From: Aquisphaera insulae
GTDB taxonomy: Bacteria; Planctomycetota; Planctomycetia; Isosphaerales; Isosphaeraceae
Assembly (NCBI RefSeq): GCF_011064615.1
Contig: NZ_JAALJH010000037.1
Span: 20,211-84,210 of the forward strand
Reading direction: 5' to 3'
DNA length: 64,000 nt
A program made the position numbers and the translations under genes. Shown here piece after piece: positions 25,541 to 36,915 of the stretch. The stretch's first letter is position 1. Each line of letters begins with the position of its first letter. The notes beneath the pieces were generated by a model. It was not told where the DNA came from. It made no database searches and saw nothing but the letters and a program-made list of their open reading frames with translations.

Positions 25541-26608
25541 ATGTCGGCCGCGTTCTCGACCTCGCTCAAGAATCCGCAACCGGATGCCGGGGACCTGACC
25601 TGGGACGAGGTCCACCACCGACTGATCCCGCTCCTCCGGGCGGACGACATCACGAACGTCCCCTACATCCTGGGCGAATACCTGGGCCTGGCGGCGACCC
25701 TGGCCGCGTGCGGCTGGCTCTACCGGTCCTGGTCGGCGGGCGCGATCCCGACGGCGGCGTTCGGGCCCCTTTGCGCCCTCGGGATGGCGGTCGTGGCGGC
25801 CTTCCAGCACAGGCTCTCCGGACTCGGGCATGAAGGGAGCCATTACGCCCTCTTCCGCAATCGGCTGGCCAACGAGCTCGCGTCGGACCTGTTCTGCATG
25901 TTCCCGATCATGGGGATGACCCAGCGGTTCCGGGTGACGCACTTGGCCCATCACCAGTTCCTCAACGACCCGGCGAAGGATCCGGACATCTCCCGGCTCC
26001 ATTTCGACGAGGACCGCTATCCGTTCCCGATGAGCAAGCGGACGTTCTGGTATCGGTACGTGCTGGGCTCGTTCTGGCTGCCGTCGCTCTGGACCTACCT
26101 CGCCGGGCAGGCGAAGAACGCCAACGTCACCGCCGGCTTCAAGGAGCCCCGGGGCGTCTACCGGTTCCGCGTCGGCCGCTGCCTGCGGGGCTCGTTCTGG
26201 CTCCCCGTGCTGACCGCGGTGCACCTGACCGGCTCGTGGCCGATCTTCCTCCTCTTCTGGGTCGCTCCCCTGGTCACGTTTTATGCGACGTTCATGCAGC
26301 TCCGGGAGATAGCCCACCACAGCAACGCGCCCGAGGGCGGCGAGTTCCGCCACTCCCGGAACTTCTTCTGCGCGCCGATCGTCCGCTGGGCGATCTTCCC
26401 GTACGGCCAGGACTACCACCTGACCCACCACGTCTTCGGCCTGATGCCGCACTACAACCTGAAAGCGGCCCACGAGGTCCTGCTCCGGTATCCGCCCTAT
26501 CGCGAGCAGGCGATCGCCTGCCACGGCTACTTCTTCCGCCGCCCGGGCATGCCCGGGCCGACGATCCTGGACGTACTGTCGGGGTCCGCAGAGGCCGCCC
26601 CCGCCTGA
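25541..26608 (+). CDS. Fatty acid desaturase family protein
   Basis: Membrane-bound di-iron desaturase/hydroxylase, 355 residues. The three histidine clusters that hold the iron pair are HEGSH (97-101), HLAHH (134-138) and HLTHH (293-297), with an additional AHHSN at about residue 263. Membrane segments precede and separate them (LGLAATLAACGWLY; FLLFWVAPLVTFYAT). Members introduce double bonds or hydroxyl groups into acyl chains or carotenoid-like rings, using ferredoxin or cytochrome b5-type electrons; the exact substrate is not shown. An aldo/keto reductase gene follows 98 bases later. Confidence 0.88.
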   Translation: MSAAFSTSLKNPQPDAGDLTWDEVHHRLIPLLRADDITNVPYILGEYLGLAATLAACGWLYRSWSAGAIPTAAFGPLCALGMAVVAAFQHRLSGLGHEGSHYALFRNRLANELASDLFCMFPIMGMTQRFRVTHLAHHQFLNDPAKDPDISRLHFDEDRYPFPMSKRTFWYRYVLGSFWLPSLWTYLAGQAKNANVTAGFKEPRGVYRFRVGRCLRGSFWLPVLTAVHLTGSWPIFLLFWVAPLVTFYATFMQLREIAHHSNAPEGGEFRHSRNFFCAPIVRWAIFPYGQDYHLTHHVFGLMPHYNLKAAHEVLLRYPPYREQAIACHGYFFRRPGMPGPTILDVLSGSAEAAPA

Positions 26609-26706
26609 TCGCGACGCCGCGGACCCGGTATCGCGGCCGCGGCCGATCTTGCTATGGTGGGGAGATCTCCCGGCCCGCGCCGGGGCGACCCGGGAGCAAG
26701 CCAGCC

Positions 26707-27708
26707 ATGCAGCAGCGACGACTCGGACGGACGGGATTGAAGGTCTCGAACATCTGCCTGGGGACGATGACCTTCGCCGGCCAGTGTGACGAGCCGACGT
26801 CGTTCCGGATCCTCGAGAAGGCGTACGGAGCCGGCGTGACCTTCCTGGACACGGCGGACTGCTATCCGCTCCCCGTCGCGCCGGAGACTGCCGGGCTCAC
26901 GGAGGAGGTCGTCGGCCGCTGGCTGGCCGCTTCGCCGGGGCGTCGCGACGAGCTCGTCGTCGCGACCAAGTGCCGGATCCGCGTCGGCCACGGCCCCAAT
27001 GATCAGGGGCTTTCGCGGCGGCACATCGTCGCCTCCTGCGAGAAGAGCCTGAGGCGCCTCGGGACCGACCGCATCGACCTCTACCAGGCCCATTCCCCCG
27101 ACCCCGAGACCCCCATCGAGGAGACCCTGCGGGCCTTCGACGACCTGGTCCGGGCCGGCAAGGTGCTCTACGTCGGCTGCTCGAACTATCCGGCCTGGCA
27201 GCTCGCCCTGGCGCTCGGCGTCAGCGAGCGGGACGGCCTGGCGCGATACGACTGCGTGCAGCCGAGGTACAACGCCCTCGTCCGCGACATCGAGCCGGAG
27301 CTGCTCCCGCTCTGCCGCGACCAGGGCCTGGGCGTGATCGGCTACAACCCGCTCGCCGGCGGCCTGCTCACCGGCAAGCATCGGGCCGACGCCCCGCCGG
27401 AGCCCGGCACGCGATTCACCATGGGCTCCGCCGGCGAGCTCTACCGCGAGCGGTACTGGCACGCCGCCCAGTTCAAGGCCGTCGCCGAGCTCAAGGCGTC
27501 CTGCGACGCCCGCGGCCTCGACGTCGCGACGGCGAGCGTCGCCTGGGTCCTCGCCCAGCCCGGCATCACCTCGGCCATCGTCGGCGCCAGCCGCCCGGAG
27601 CAGCTCGACGCCACCCTCCCCGCCGCCGACCTGATCCTCGACGACGAGACGAAGGCCGCCTTCGACGCCGCCTTGTGGAGCCTGCCCCGCCGGCCGGTCG
27701 GACGATAA
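26707..27708 (+). CDS. Aldo/keto reductase
   Basis: NADPH-dependent oxidoreductase of the aldo/keto reductase TIM-barrel family, 333 residues. N-terminal QRRLGRTGLKVSNICLGTMTF and the catalytic Tyr in DTADCYPL are clear, with Lys in VATKCRIRV and the cofactor-binding C-terminus GVSERDGL..., AIVGASRPEQL. The subfamily is that of the general-stress/tyrosine-auxotrophy suppressor group (Tas-like). ATG 26707 fits the start of the fold. The gene follows the desaturase and precedes a hypothetical protein at 24 bases, suggesting a small operon. The substrate is unknown. Confidence 0.92.
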   Translation: MQQRRLGRTGLKVSNICLGTMTFAGQCDEPTSFRILEKAYGAGVTFLDTADCYPLPVAPETAGLTEEVVGRWLAASPGRRDELVVATKCRIRVGHGPNDQGLSRRHIVASCEKSLRRLGTDRIDLYQAHSPDPETPIEETLRAFDDLVRAGKVLYVGCSNYPAWQLALALGVSERDGLARYDCVQPRYNALVRDIEPELLPLCRDQGLGVIGYNPLAGGLLTGKHRADAPPEPGTRFTMGSAGELYRERYWHAAQFKAVAELKASCDARGLDVATASVAWVLAQPGITSAIVGASRPEQLDATLPAADLILDDETKAAFDAALWSLPRRPVGR

Positions 27709-27732
27709 CTCCCGGAGAAAGGAACGTGCTCG

Positions 27733-28314
27733 ATGGCGAAGAAGAACCTCAGCCGCGACCAGAAGCGCAAGGCGAAGCTCAAGAAGCGGGCCGAGCGATC
27801 CCGCCCGCAGGAGTCGCTCGCCTACTCCGGCAACAAGTACCGGACCGCCGAGCTGGTGCCGGTGATGCTCCGCACCGAGGTCGGCATCTACGAGTCGTAC
27901 GTGATGCTCGACCCCGACCTGACCGACAACGACGTCCAGTCGGCGATCGAGCGCATGATCATCCAGTTGCGCGATGGCACGCTGTCGCCGCTCCCCGATC
28001 CCGAGGATCCGGACGAGGACGAAGTGGATGCGGAGGACTTCATCCGCGAGAGAATCCGCCGAAACTGGCAGGTCTACTCCGAGACGAAGGCCCTGCCCCC
28101 GAAGGACGACCTGATCGGGATCCTGCGGACGATCCTCAATTCACTCGACATCTGGCGATGGAAGGAGATGTCTCCGCAGGGCTACTACAAGTTCCTGAAG
28201 GGGTTCATGAAGGATGCCGGGGTGACCATCCACCGCCTCGAGTCCGATACGCTCACGCGCGAGCGGCCGGCGGTTGGCGAACTGCCCGCGCCCGAGGGCC
28301 GGGGGACGGCTTGA
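27733..28314 (+). CDS. Conserved hypothetical protein with a basic N-terminus
   Basis: Protein of 193 residues. The start is strongly basic (KKNLSRDQKRKAKLKKRAER), suggesting nucleic-acid or membrane-surface contact. The remainder is soluble (VGIYESYVMLDPDLTDNDVQ; IRRNWQVYSETKALPP; YYKFLKGFMKDAGV) and ends in an Asp/Glu-rich and helical tail. No domain is recognised. ATG 27733 lies 24 bases after the aldo/keto reductase stop, so the genes are likely co-transcribed; GGAGAAAGG lies at the right distance. Confidence 0.75.
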   Translation: MAKKNLSRDQKRKAKLKKRAERSRPQESLAYSGNKYRTAELVPVMLRTEVGIYESYVMLDPDLTDNDVQSAIERMIIQLRDGTLSPLPDPEDPDEDEVDAEDFIRERIRRNWQVYSETKALPPKDDLIGILRTILNSLDIWRWKEMSPQGYYKFLKGFMKDAGVTIHRLESDTLTRERPAVGELPAPEGRGTA

Positions 28315-28455
28315 ACGGTCGCGGCGGACTTATCCATTGTTTATGAACGTCGACACTTGTCAAATTGAACCGTCGAAGGTGAATCCCCCGGGGCGACGAG
28401 ATCGCCCCGTCGACGCATCCGCCCGGGATGAATCCCCGATACGGAGTCCGTGACG

Positions 28456-30261
28456 ATGCGACTCGCGCGAGGCTTGCTGATCCTGATCCTCTTCCCGATG
28501 ATCGCCTCCCAAGCCTCGGCCGATGATCCATTCGCGATCCGCGTCGTCTACGCCGGCAACCCGGGCAGCGACCGCGAGAAGGACTTCGCCGCCTTCCTCC
28601 GCCAGACCTTCCGCGAGGTGAAAACCGTCGATTACCGGACCTTCGAGCCGAAGATGGCCGACGGATTCGATGTGGTCATCTTCGACTGGACCAGCCTCTA
28701 TCGCACCGATGCATCCGGCAAGCTCGACCCGAACCCACCGAGCCTGCCCAACCCGGCCGTTCCGAAGCTCCCGGACGACTACGCAAGGCCGACGATCCTG
28801 ATCGGCGGCGCGGGGCAGCGGGTCATCAAGTCGCGGAAGCTCAAGATCGACTGGCATTGCCTCTGCCTCTTCGAGGCCGCCCACGGCCTGGCCCTGGGGC
28901 ACGAGATCTTCCACACGCCCCTGGACGTGAACCCGACCTTCACGGCGTTTCCCACCCCCGCACAGTATCCTTCGCTCAGCCTGGGCGAGCCGATCGGCGC
29001 GACGATTCGGGCGTGGAAGGTCCAGACTCGAACCTTCCCCGCGATCGACGCCGGGCTGATCGCCGAGGGGCTTACGTTCGCCGATTCGCCCGACGCCGAG
29101 GTGATCTCCGCCGGCCTCAGCTCGAAGGGCCCCGACTCGGCCGCGATCGCCCGCCAGGGGAACTTCCTCCTCTGGGGATTCTATGCGGCGCCCGCCGATC
29201 TGACCCCGGAGGCCAGGCGCTGCTTCCTCAACGCCGTCTGCTACATCCGCAAGTTTGAGGGACAGAAGCCCTTCGTCCGCAAGGTCGAGACGGCCTTCAG
29301 CAGGGCATGGACCCTGATGCTCGCTCAGCACGTCGCCACGGCCATGGATCGAGACGCCTACCGACGGTCCAATCCGGCACTCGCCGCCCACTCCGAGGAG
29401 CGACTGGAGGAGCAGAGGCGATTCGACGTCGTGATCACCGGCAGGGCCTTCCCCCAGGCGGTGTCGAAGCAGGCCGAATCCGACCCGAAGGCCCCCGCCG
29501 CCTGGGTTCGCGAGAACTACGAGTGGCTCATGCCCGGTCCCGACCACGACGGGATCATCGAGGCGGCCATCGACGAGGACGTGAAGGCCCTGGGGCTCTC
29601 GAACCACGACGTCGGCCTGCTGGAAGCCTGCGTCGCCCGCCTCGAGCGCGGGGACCAGGCCGACCGCGCCCGGCGGATCCTCGAACGCTACACGAACGAT
29701 CGGTTTCCGGACCCGAAGGGCTGGCGGTCCTGGCTCGACGCCGGCCGGCCGCGGATCTTCTTCACCGAGGCGGGCGGATACAAATTCCTGGTCGCCCCCG
29801 AGGGACTGACGCCGCCCAGACGTTTCGAGCAGTCGCCCCTGACCGTGCCGCCGCCGAAGCCCGCCCGGGTCGCGGCCCGCGCCGAGTGCTCGCCCGCGAA
29901 GCTCCGGCCCGGCGAGGAGTTCACGCTGACGGTCCGCGTCGAGATCAAGGACGGCTGGCACATCGCGGCCATGAAGGGCTCGCGAGGCCCCGAGGTCGCC
30001 ACGAGCCTGGCCATCTCCATGCCTTTCGACGTTGAGCCGGCCGGCGAATGGACCGGCCCGGAGCCGATCCCCGGCAACGAGGGTCGGCTCACCTATACAG
30101 GCACGATCGAGTTCCGCCGCCGCCTCCGCGTCGGCAAGAACAGATATTCCGGCCCTCTCGACGGGGCCTGCACCCTGGGCTTCCAGGCGTGCGACCCGTT
30201 TTCCTGCATGCCGCCCGCGGAGCTCGACATGGCCTGGCACGCCACCTTCGTCGAGCGGTGA
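28456..30261 (+). CDS. Secreted ThuA-like/DsbD-alpha-like fusion protein
   Basis: Secreted protein of 601 residues with an N-terminal signal peptide (GLLILILFPMIASQASA). Residues about 30-280 resemble ThuA/glutamine-amidotransferase-like folds of planctomycete secreted proteins (DVVIFDWTSLY; LWGFYAAPADLTPEARRCFLNAVCYI). A helical middle section follows. The C-terminal 120 residues resemble the N-terminal domain of DsbD: LRPGEEFTLTVRVEIKDGWHI, then CTLGFQACDPFSCMPPAEL with Cys579 and Cys584, the position of the redox pair. It could take part in periplasmic thiol chemistry or sulfatase/glycosidase-associated chemistry; both are inference. ATG 28456 with GGAG nine bases upstream; GTG 28450 is the alternative. 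Confidence 0.75.
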   Translation: MRLARGLLILILFPMIASQASADDPFAIRVVYAGNPGSDREKDFAAFLRQTFREVKTVDYRTFEPKMADGFDVVIFDWTSLYRTDASGKLDPNPPSLPNPAVPKLPDDYARPTILIGGAGQRVIKSRKLKIDWHCLCLFEAAHGLALGHEIFHTPLDVNPTFTAFPTPAQYPSLSLGEPIGATIRAWKVQTRTFPAIDAGLIAEGLTFADSPDAEVISAGLSSKGPDSAAIARQGNFLLWGFYAAPADLTPEARRCFLNAVCYIRKFEGQKPFVRKVETAFSRAWTLMLAQHVATAMDRDAYRRSNPALAAHSEERLEEQRRFDVVITGRAFPQAVSKQAESDPKAPAAWVRENYEWLMPGPDHDGIIEAAIDEDVKALGLSNHDVGLLEACVARLERGDQADRARRILERYTNDRFPDPKGWRSWLDAGRPRIFFTEAGGYKFLVAPEGLTPPRRFEQSPLTVPPPKPARVAARAECSPAKLRPGEEFTLTVRVEIKDGWHIAAMKGSRGPEVATSLAISMPFDVEPAGEWTGPEPIPGNEGRLTYTGTIEFRRRLRVGKNRYSGPLDGACTLGFQACDPFSCMPPAELDMAWHATFVER

Positions 30262-30361
30262 GTGAGGTCGCCCTTCGTATCGCCGGGCAGCTCTTCCGGG
30301 ATGGAATGTCCGGAAGGACGGCGAAGGCCCCGACGATCCAAGAGTGATCTGGAGCACCGCC

Positions 30362-30618
30362 ATGCCACTCCGCGACCATTTTCGTCCCCCCCTCGACGAT
30401 GAGCGATCCTGGGATGAAATGCACGGGGCGTGGCCGGCCATCATCGTCAAGTAGGAATCTACGACACGAGATACGGACGTCGCCTGGTGGCCGCCATCGA
30501 GATCATCAGCCCCTTTCCGCTCCCGACGCTCCCCCTCTGGCTGGCAGACGACCTTGCGGTCCCTCTGGATCTCGATGCGGTCTACGAGGAGAGTTGCCGC
30601 GTCCTTCGAATGCCCTGA
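30362..30618 (+). pseudogene. Decayed DUF4058-type gene with internal deletions
   Basis: Three pieces of one family lie in order. ATG 30362 reads PLRDHFRPPLDDERSWDEMHG, then AWPAIIVK and a stop. A second piece in another frame (about 30451-30510) reads GIYDTRYGRRLVAAIEIISP. A third, contiguous with it (to 30618), reads LPTLPLWLADDLAVPLDLDAVYEESCRVLR. Intact members are about 250-300 residues and have all three motifs separated by longer segments. So this gene has lost most of its middle by deletion and has frameshifted. Function unknown. Confidence 0.7.
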
Positions 30619-30655
30619 TTCGACGAGCGATCGCGTCGAGCGTGTCCTCCACGGC

Positions 30656-33031
<2,376 letters not shown>

Positions 33032-33044
33032 GTTCGTGTCCCTC

Positions 33045-33278
33045 TCAGCGAGCGCGTGTGGAGTCTGCCCGTCCGACGCTGCGCCTCCGGGCGGTATAGG
33101 GCAGCACGAACAGGTACAGGCCGGTGATCAGCAGCAGCAAGAGCGGGATCAGCGCCATGAGGCCGACCCAGGGCGGCGGCGGCCCCTTCGCCATGACGAC
33201 GATGTTCAGGATGACTCCCGCCGTGAAGGCGATGGACACCCAGCGGTGGGCCTGCCGAATCCATTCGTTTATGTTCAA
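33045..33278 (-). CDS. Small two-helix membrane protein
   Basis: Protein of 77 residues with two hydrophobic segments (WVSIAFTAGVILNIVVMA and LMALIPLLLLLITGLYLFVL) and a basic tail (ARRRSVGRADSTRAR). No family recognised. It lies between the AHSA1-like gene (33 bases upstream) and the UvrA-like gene (13 bases downstream), so co-expression is near certain. It may help insert or localise a partner, or form a membrane sensor for the operon's effector. Confidence 0.75.
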   Translation of the reverse strand: MNINEWIRQAHRWVSIAFTAGVILNIVVMAKGPPPPWVGLMALIPLLLLLITGLYLFVLPYTARRRSVGRADSTRAR

Positions 33279-33311
33279 GACATCCTCCCTGAAAGGAATG
33301 TTCTCGCCGGA

Positions 33312-33758
33312 TCACGACATCCGGGCCAGCAGATCGACGAGCCTTCTCCCCATCATCTGCCACCCGTAGCGGGCACCGCCGAGGTTCTGCTTCTGGTCCG
33401 GGCCGAAGCCCGAATGCACCACCGACAGCCGCGTGCCGGACGCGCTGGGCGCCAGCGTGAAGGTCACGACCGTGTCGAGCTCCATGTCGCCCACGACCCA
33501 TCCGTAGCGGAGGGTCCTGGGCTCATCGACCTCGAGCACCCGGCAACTCACGATGCCGTCCCACCCGGGCTGCGGCGGCGCCTGCAGCGAGAACGCCGCC
33601 CCCGGCTCGAGCCGGAAGCCGATGGCGGGCAGGAGCCACTCCGCCAGCAAGGCGGGGTCGGTGAGGGCCCGCCACACCTTCTCCGGCGGATGAACAAGGT
33701 CGAACTCGAGCGACAAGGATCCCGTGCCCGATCGTGCTCCCTCGTGGGCGGAGGCCAT
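33312..33758 (-). CDS. AHSA1/SRPBCC domain protein
   Basis: Protein of 148 residues in the Activator of Hsp90 ATPase-like/START-like SRPBCC fold: SLSLEFDLVHPPEKVWRALTDPALLAEWLLP, GAAFSLQAPPQPGW, VSCRVLEVDEPRTLRYGW, TRLSVVHSGF. Such proteins bind hydrophobic ligands in a deep pocket. Bacterial operons often pair one with an ArsR regulator, as here. Its ATG shares one base with the ArsR stop (TGATG), so translation is coupled. Confidence 0.87.
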   Translation of the reverse strand: MASAHEGARSGTGSLSLEFDLVHPPEKVWRALTDPALLAEWLLPAIGFRLEPGAAFSLQAPPQPGWDGIVSCRVLEVDEPRTLRYGWVVGDMELDTVVTFTLAPSASGTRLSVVHSGFGPDQKQNLGGARYGWQMMGRRLVDLLARMS

Positions 33759-34078
33759 CAGTCCATCTCCTCCAGCAACTTCCCCAGCCGATCGATGCGG
33801 CCCTTCCAGAAGGACGCGTAATGATCGATCCAGTCGATCAAGGGCGCCAGCCCTTCCCGATCCGCCCGATAGTACGTCTGCCGTCCCTCCGGCCGGTCGC
33901 GGACCAGCCGGACCTGCTTCAGGACCACCAGGTGCTTCGAGACCGCCGGCTGCGACACCCCGGCCCGCTCCGTCAGCGCGCGGACCGTCTGCTCCCCTTC
34001 GCTCATCAGATGTTCGAAGATCGAGCGCCGGGTCGGATCCGCGAGGGCCCGGAAGAGATCGTCAGCAACGACTTGCAT
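33758..34078 (-). CDS. ArsR family transcriptional regulator
   Basis: Winged-helix regulator of 106 residues: VVADDLFRALADPTRRSIFEHLM, then LTERAGVSQPAVSKHLVVLKQVRLVRDRPEGRQTYY. The recognition helix is QPAVSKHLVVL. No metal-binding Cys cluster is visible, so an organic ligand or a partner protein is more likely than a metal. It heads the operon with AHSA1, membrane and UvrA-like genes. The ATG at 34078 has no evident ribosome site; the perfect palindrome at 34086-34105 lies immediately upstream, so autoregulation and a leaderless or near-leaderless transcript are plausible. Confidence 0.88.
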   Translation of the reverse strand: MQVVADDLFRALADPTRRSIFEHLMSEGEQTVRALTERAGVSQPAVSKHLVVLKQVRLVRDRPEGRQTYYRADREGLAPLIDWIDHYASFWKGRIDRLGKLLEEMD

Positions 34079-34085
34079 CGCAGAA

Positions 34086-34105
34086 TCATAGCCGGCGGGC
34101 TATGA
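34086..34105. promoter_or_regulatory. Candidate ArsR operator (perfect 8+8 palindrome)
   Basis: TCATAGCC and GGCTATGA face each other with a 4-base spacer (GGCG), the size and symmetry of ArsR-family sites. It begins 7 bases before the arsR start codon, where a bound dimer would block transcription start or early elongation. Also near the divergent glycosidase gene. Confidence 0.6.
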
Positions 34106-34293
34106 ATTGTCAAGCGGCCTCTCAACGTGGAGCGGCTCCGTCGAGCATGGCCGCGAGTCCGCGATGATCCGCGGTCGCCTCAGGTGAGCGGGGAGGCCGG
34201 CGGCTTGCATTCCCGTCCCGCCAAGACCAACATGCCGGAAGACGCGGCCGGCCCAGTTACGGTGCGGTCGCCGCATGCGTTCGAGGTGGAGTC

Positions 34294-35733
34294 GTGAACG
34301 TGAGACGCGCGTACCCTAAGGCGGCGATGGTCGTGGCACTGGGGGCGATGCTGGCCGCGTCGAGGTCCGAGGCCATCGGGGATGAGGCCGTGGCGTGGCC
34401 GGGGCGGTCGTTCCCGATCCGGATCAGCGACGATCGACGGCACCTCGTGGACGGGCACGGGAAGCCGTTCTTCTACCAGGCGGATACGCCGTGGATGATC
34501 TTCCTGAAGCTCAACCAGGCCGAAGCGAAGGAGTACATGGCGAGGCGACAGGAGCAAGGGTTCACCGCGCTCCAGGTCATGCTCACGGGATTCCTGGGCA
34601 TGACCAATCGCGACGGGGAACTCCCCTTCGAGGGCCGGCCGCCGGAGCAGGATCTCGGCCGGCCGAATGAGCGGTACTTCGCGCACGTGGATCGGGTCGT
34701 GGAGGAGGCGCGGGAGCTGGGGATGCTGCTGGCCATCGCACCGGCGTGGTCGGACTGCTGCGGGGTGGGATGGGCCGGCAAGGAGAAGGACGGGACGCCC
34801 AAGCCGCTCAACGCCAACGGGCCGACGAAGTGCCGAGAATACGGCCGCTGGCTGGGCCGGCGTTACGGCAGATTCCCGAACGTGGCGTGGATCCTCGGGG
34901 GCGACATCGACCCGGACAACGCCCGTGCGGAGATCCGCCAGATCGGCCTGGGCTTGAAGGAGGCGGCGCCCTATCAGCTCATCACCTATCACGCCTCGTC
35001 GTCGCACTCCAGCACCGACGTCTGGCCGGCGGACGAGCGCTGGCTGGACGTGTCGATGGTCTACACCTATTTCCGCGGCTTCAACAAGGCGTGGAACAAG
35101 AACCAACCGGATGTTTACGAGGTCAGCCACGCGGAGTACACAAAGCGTCCCGTCCGCCCGTTCCTCCTAGGAGAGTCGACCTACGAGGGAGAGCACAGCG
35201 ACTGGGGCAGCGCGCTCCAGGCCAGGAAGCAGGCCTGGTGGTGCGTGCTCGGTGGCGGCTGCGGCCATGCGTACGGCTCGCCGAACTGGAACATGCCTCC
35301 CACCTGGCGGAGGGTGCTGGAGCAGCCCGGCGCGATCTCGCTGGGGCACCTCCGCCGGTTCGTCGAATCGCGGCCCTGGTGGAAGCTCGTCCCCGACGCC
35401 CGCAATGCCGTCGCCGTCGCCGGCCGAGGCCCCTTCGCGACCAATGACTACGCGGTCACCGCGATCGCCTCCGATCGCTCGTTCTCCGTGACCTATCTCC
35501 CCACCAGGCGGAAGATCACCCTCGACGTCGGCACGATCTCCGGCCCGCGCGCGATCGCCTGGTGGTTCAACCCCCGCACGGGCGAATCGACCCGCATCGG
35601 CGCGATCGCCGACAAGCGTCCCCGCGACTTCGAGCCGAGCGCCGACGGCGACTGGGTCCTCATCCTCGACGACGCGGCGAACGGACTCCCCGCGGGTGTC
35701 GATGACGGCCGCGGCCCCGCCCCGAAGCGATGA
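34294..35733 (+). CDS. Secreted apiosidase-like (DUF4038) glycoside hydrolase
   Basis: Secreted enzyme of 479 residues with a signal peptide (AAMVVALGAMLAASRSEA). A TIM-barrel domain (about 45-360) has the family's markers: HLVDGHGKPFFYQADTPW, RRQEQGFTALQVMLTGF, RRYGRFPNVAWILGGDIDP, and LLGESTYEGE, with Asp and Glu positioned as candidate catalytic acids. The C-terminal 80 residues form a beta domain of the putative collagen-binding type (RKITLDVGTISGPRAIAWWFNPRTGE). DUF4038 proteins include apiosidases and related glycosidases, so it is a plausible plant-pectin or polysaccharide enzyme; the actual sugar is not shown. GTG 34294 follows GAGGTGGAG. Confidence 0.8.
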   Translation: MNVRRAYPKAAMVVALGAMLAASRSEAIGDEAVAWPGRSFPIRISDDRRHLVDGHGKPFFYQADTPWMIFLKLNQAEAKEYMARRQEQGFTALQVMLTGFLGMTNRDGELPFEGRPPEQDLGRPNERYFAHVDRVVEEARELGMLLAIAPAWSDCCGVGWAGKEKDGTPKPLNANGPTKCREYGRWLGRRYGRFPNVAWILGGDIDPDNARAEIRQIGLGLKEAAPYQLITYHASSSHSSTDVWPADERWLDVSMVYTYFRGFNKAWNKNQPDVYEVSHAEYTKRPVRPFLLGESTYEGEHSDWGSALQARKQAWWCVLGGGCGHAYGSPNWNMPPTWRRVLEQPGAISLGHLRRFVESRPWWKLVPDARNAVAVAGRGPFATNDYAVTAIASDRSFSVTYLPTRRKITLDVGTISGPRAIAWWFNPRTGESTRIGAIADKRPRDFEPSADGDWVLILDDAANGLPAGVDDGRGPAPKR

Positions 35734-35816
35734 CGCTCCTGGCCGGCATCAGGACCTTCCACCAGGCCGGCGTGGGGCTCGAGAAGGTCTCGAACGTCCG
35801 GCGGCTCGAGCCTTCG

Positions 35817-36722
35817 TCATCGACGCTCGACGGTCGCGAGGAGCGTCACCTTGCCGTCGCCGGAGAGCTTCCGCACGCGCGGGATCCAGGCCTGGCGCGT
35901 CGTCGCCTTGACGGACCAGTACTCCAGAACGAGGAGGTCTTCGCCCGCCAGGACGACGGCCGTGGGGCTCCACACGCCCTCGGTGCGGAGGGCCACGGAA
36001 GTTGTCCCGTCCGGCGCGATCCGGAGCACGGTCCCGCAGGCCGATGCGGCGACGAAGACGGTCCCGTCGGGCCGCACGTCGAGCCCACGCAGGGCGGGGC
36101 CAAGGTGTTCATCCTTGGCGGCGGGCGGGCGATCGCAGCTCGGGACCTTGACCTTGTCGGCCACGACGGCAATCTTGCCATCCGGCGCGATCCTCCTGAC
36201 CGCGGCCAGCTCCGAGTAGTACAGCGACCCGTCGGCCGCCGCGGCCAGTCCATGGATCCAGGGGACCGCCTTCTCCCTCCCGGACGAATCGACCTCGAGC
36301 ACGGGAGGGAGCATCGCGAACACCTCGGGCTTCTCGCCTGGGCGGAGCCGCATGATCCGGACGCGGTCGCCGACGGCCCGGGGATAGTAGAAGACCCCGT
36401 CTGGACCGACCGCGATCGGGAAGTCGCTGGAGAGGATCAGCGTCGGGTCGCGGCCGATGACCGGGAGCTCGCCCCCCGCGTCACGCGGCATGTCTCGGGC
36501 GGAGAGACCGCCGCGGCGGTCGATCGCGAGCCAGTGGAAGGCCTCGCCCTCGTGCCGGGCAAGTCTCCCTTGCGTATCGATCGTCCAGACGCCGACGCCG
36601 GTATCGACGAAGTAGATCCTGCCGGACCGATCGACGACGATTCCCGAACCGGGATGGGCCCGTGCGGCCATCGAAGAGAAGACCAGCACGAACCACACGC
36701 CAAGTCGGACGAAGCGCTTCAT
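35817..36722 (-). CDS. Secreted NHL/SMP-30-like beta-propeller protein
   Basis: Protein of 301 residues with a signal peptide (FVRLGVWFVLVFSSMAARA). Repeats of the type DRSGRIYFVDTGVGVWTID, VGPDGVFYYPRAVGDRVRIMRL, AADGSLYYSELAAVRRIAPDG, RPDGTVFVAASACGTVLRIAPDG recur through its length, giving five or six propeller blades. ATG 36722 with GGAGG seven bases upstream is chosen; the upstream open frame is arginine-rich and uncoded. No catalytic motif is certain. It is convergent with the glycosidase gene (83 bases between). Likely a sugar- or ligand-binding or lactonase-like protein. Confidence 0.75.
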   Translation of the reverse strand: MKRFVRLGVWFVLVFSSMAARAHPGSGIVVDRSGRIYFVDTGVGVWTIDTQGRLARHEGEAFHWLAIDRRGGLSARDMPRDAGGELPVIGRDPTLILSSDFPIAVGPDGVFYYPRAVGDRVRIMRLRPGEKPEVFAMLPPVLEVDSSGREKAVPWIHGLAAAADGSLYYSELAAVRRIAPDGKIAVVADKVKVPSCDRPPAAKDEHLGPALRGLDVRPDGTVFVAASACGTVLRIAPDGTTSVALRTEGVWSPTAVVLAGEDLLVLEYWSVKATTRQAWIPRVRKLSGDGKVTLLATVERR

Positions 36723-36915
36723 GGAGGCGCCTCCGGGGGAGCTGACGGCCAGGTCGAGCGAGCGCTCGGATGCCGAACGACACACCAAGGCTCGGCTAAC
36801 AAGACGGGCGTCGTTCCGAACGCGAATGAGCACGAAATCCCGCGGGTGACCGGGCGACGCGCGGCGACCGAGCGACACCCCAGGCCAGGATCGCATCGCG
36901 GTGGCCACACGTCCG

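Noticed and set aside
28360..30450. Minus-strand open frame of 696 codons
   Set aside because: Antisense of the ThuA/DsbD-like gene, no motif, low-quality composition.
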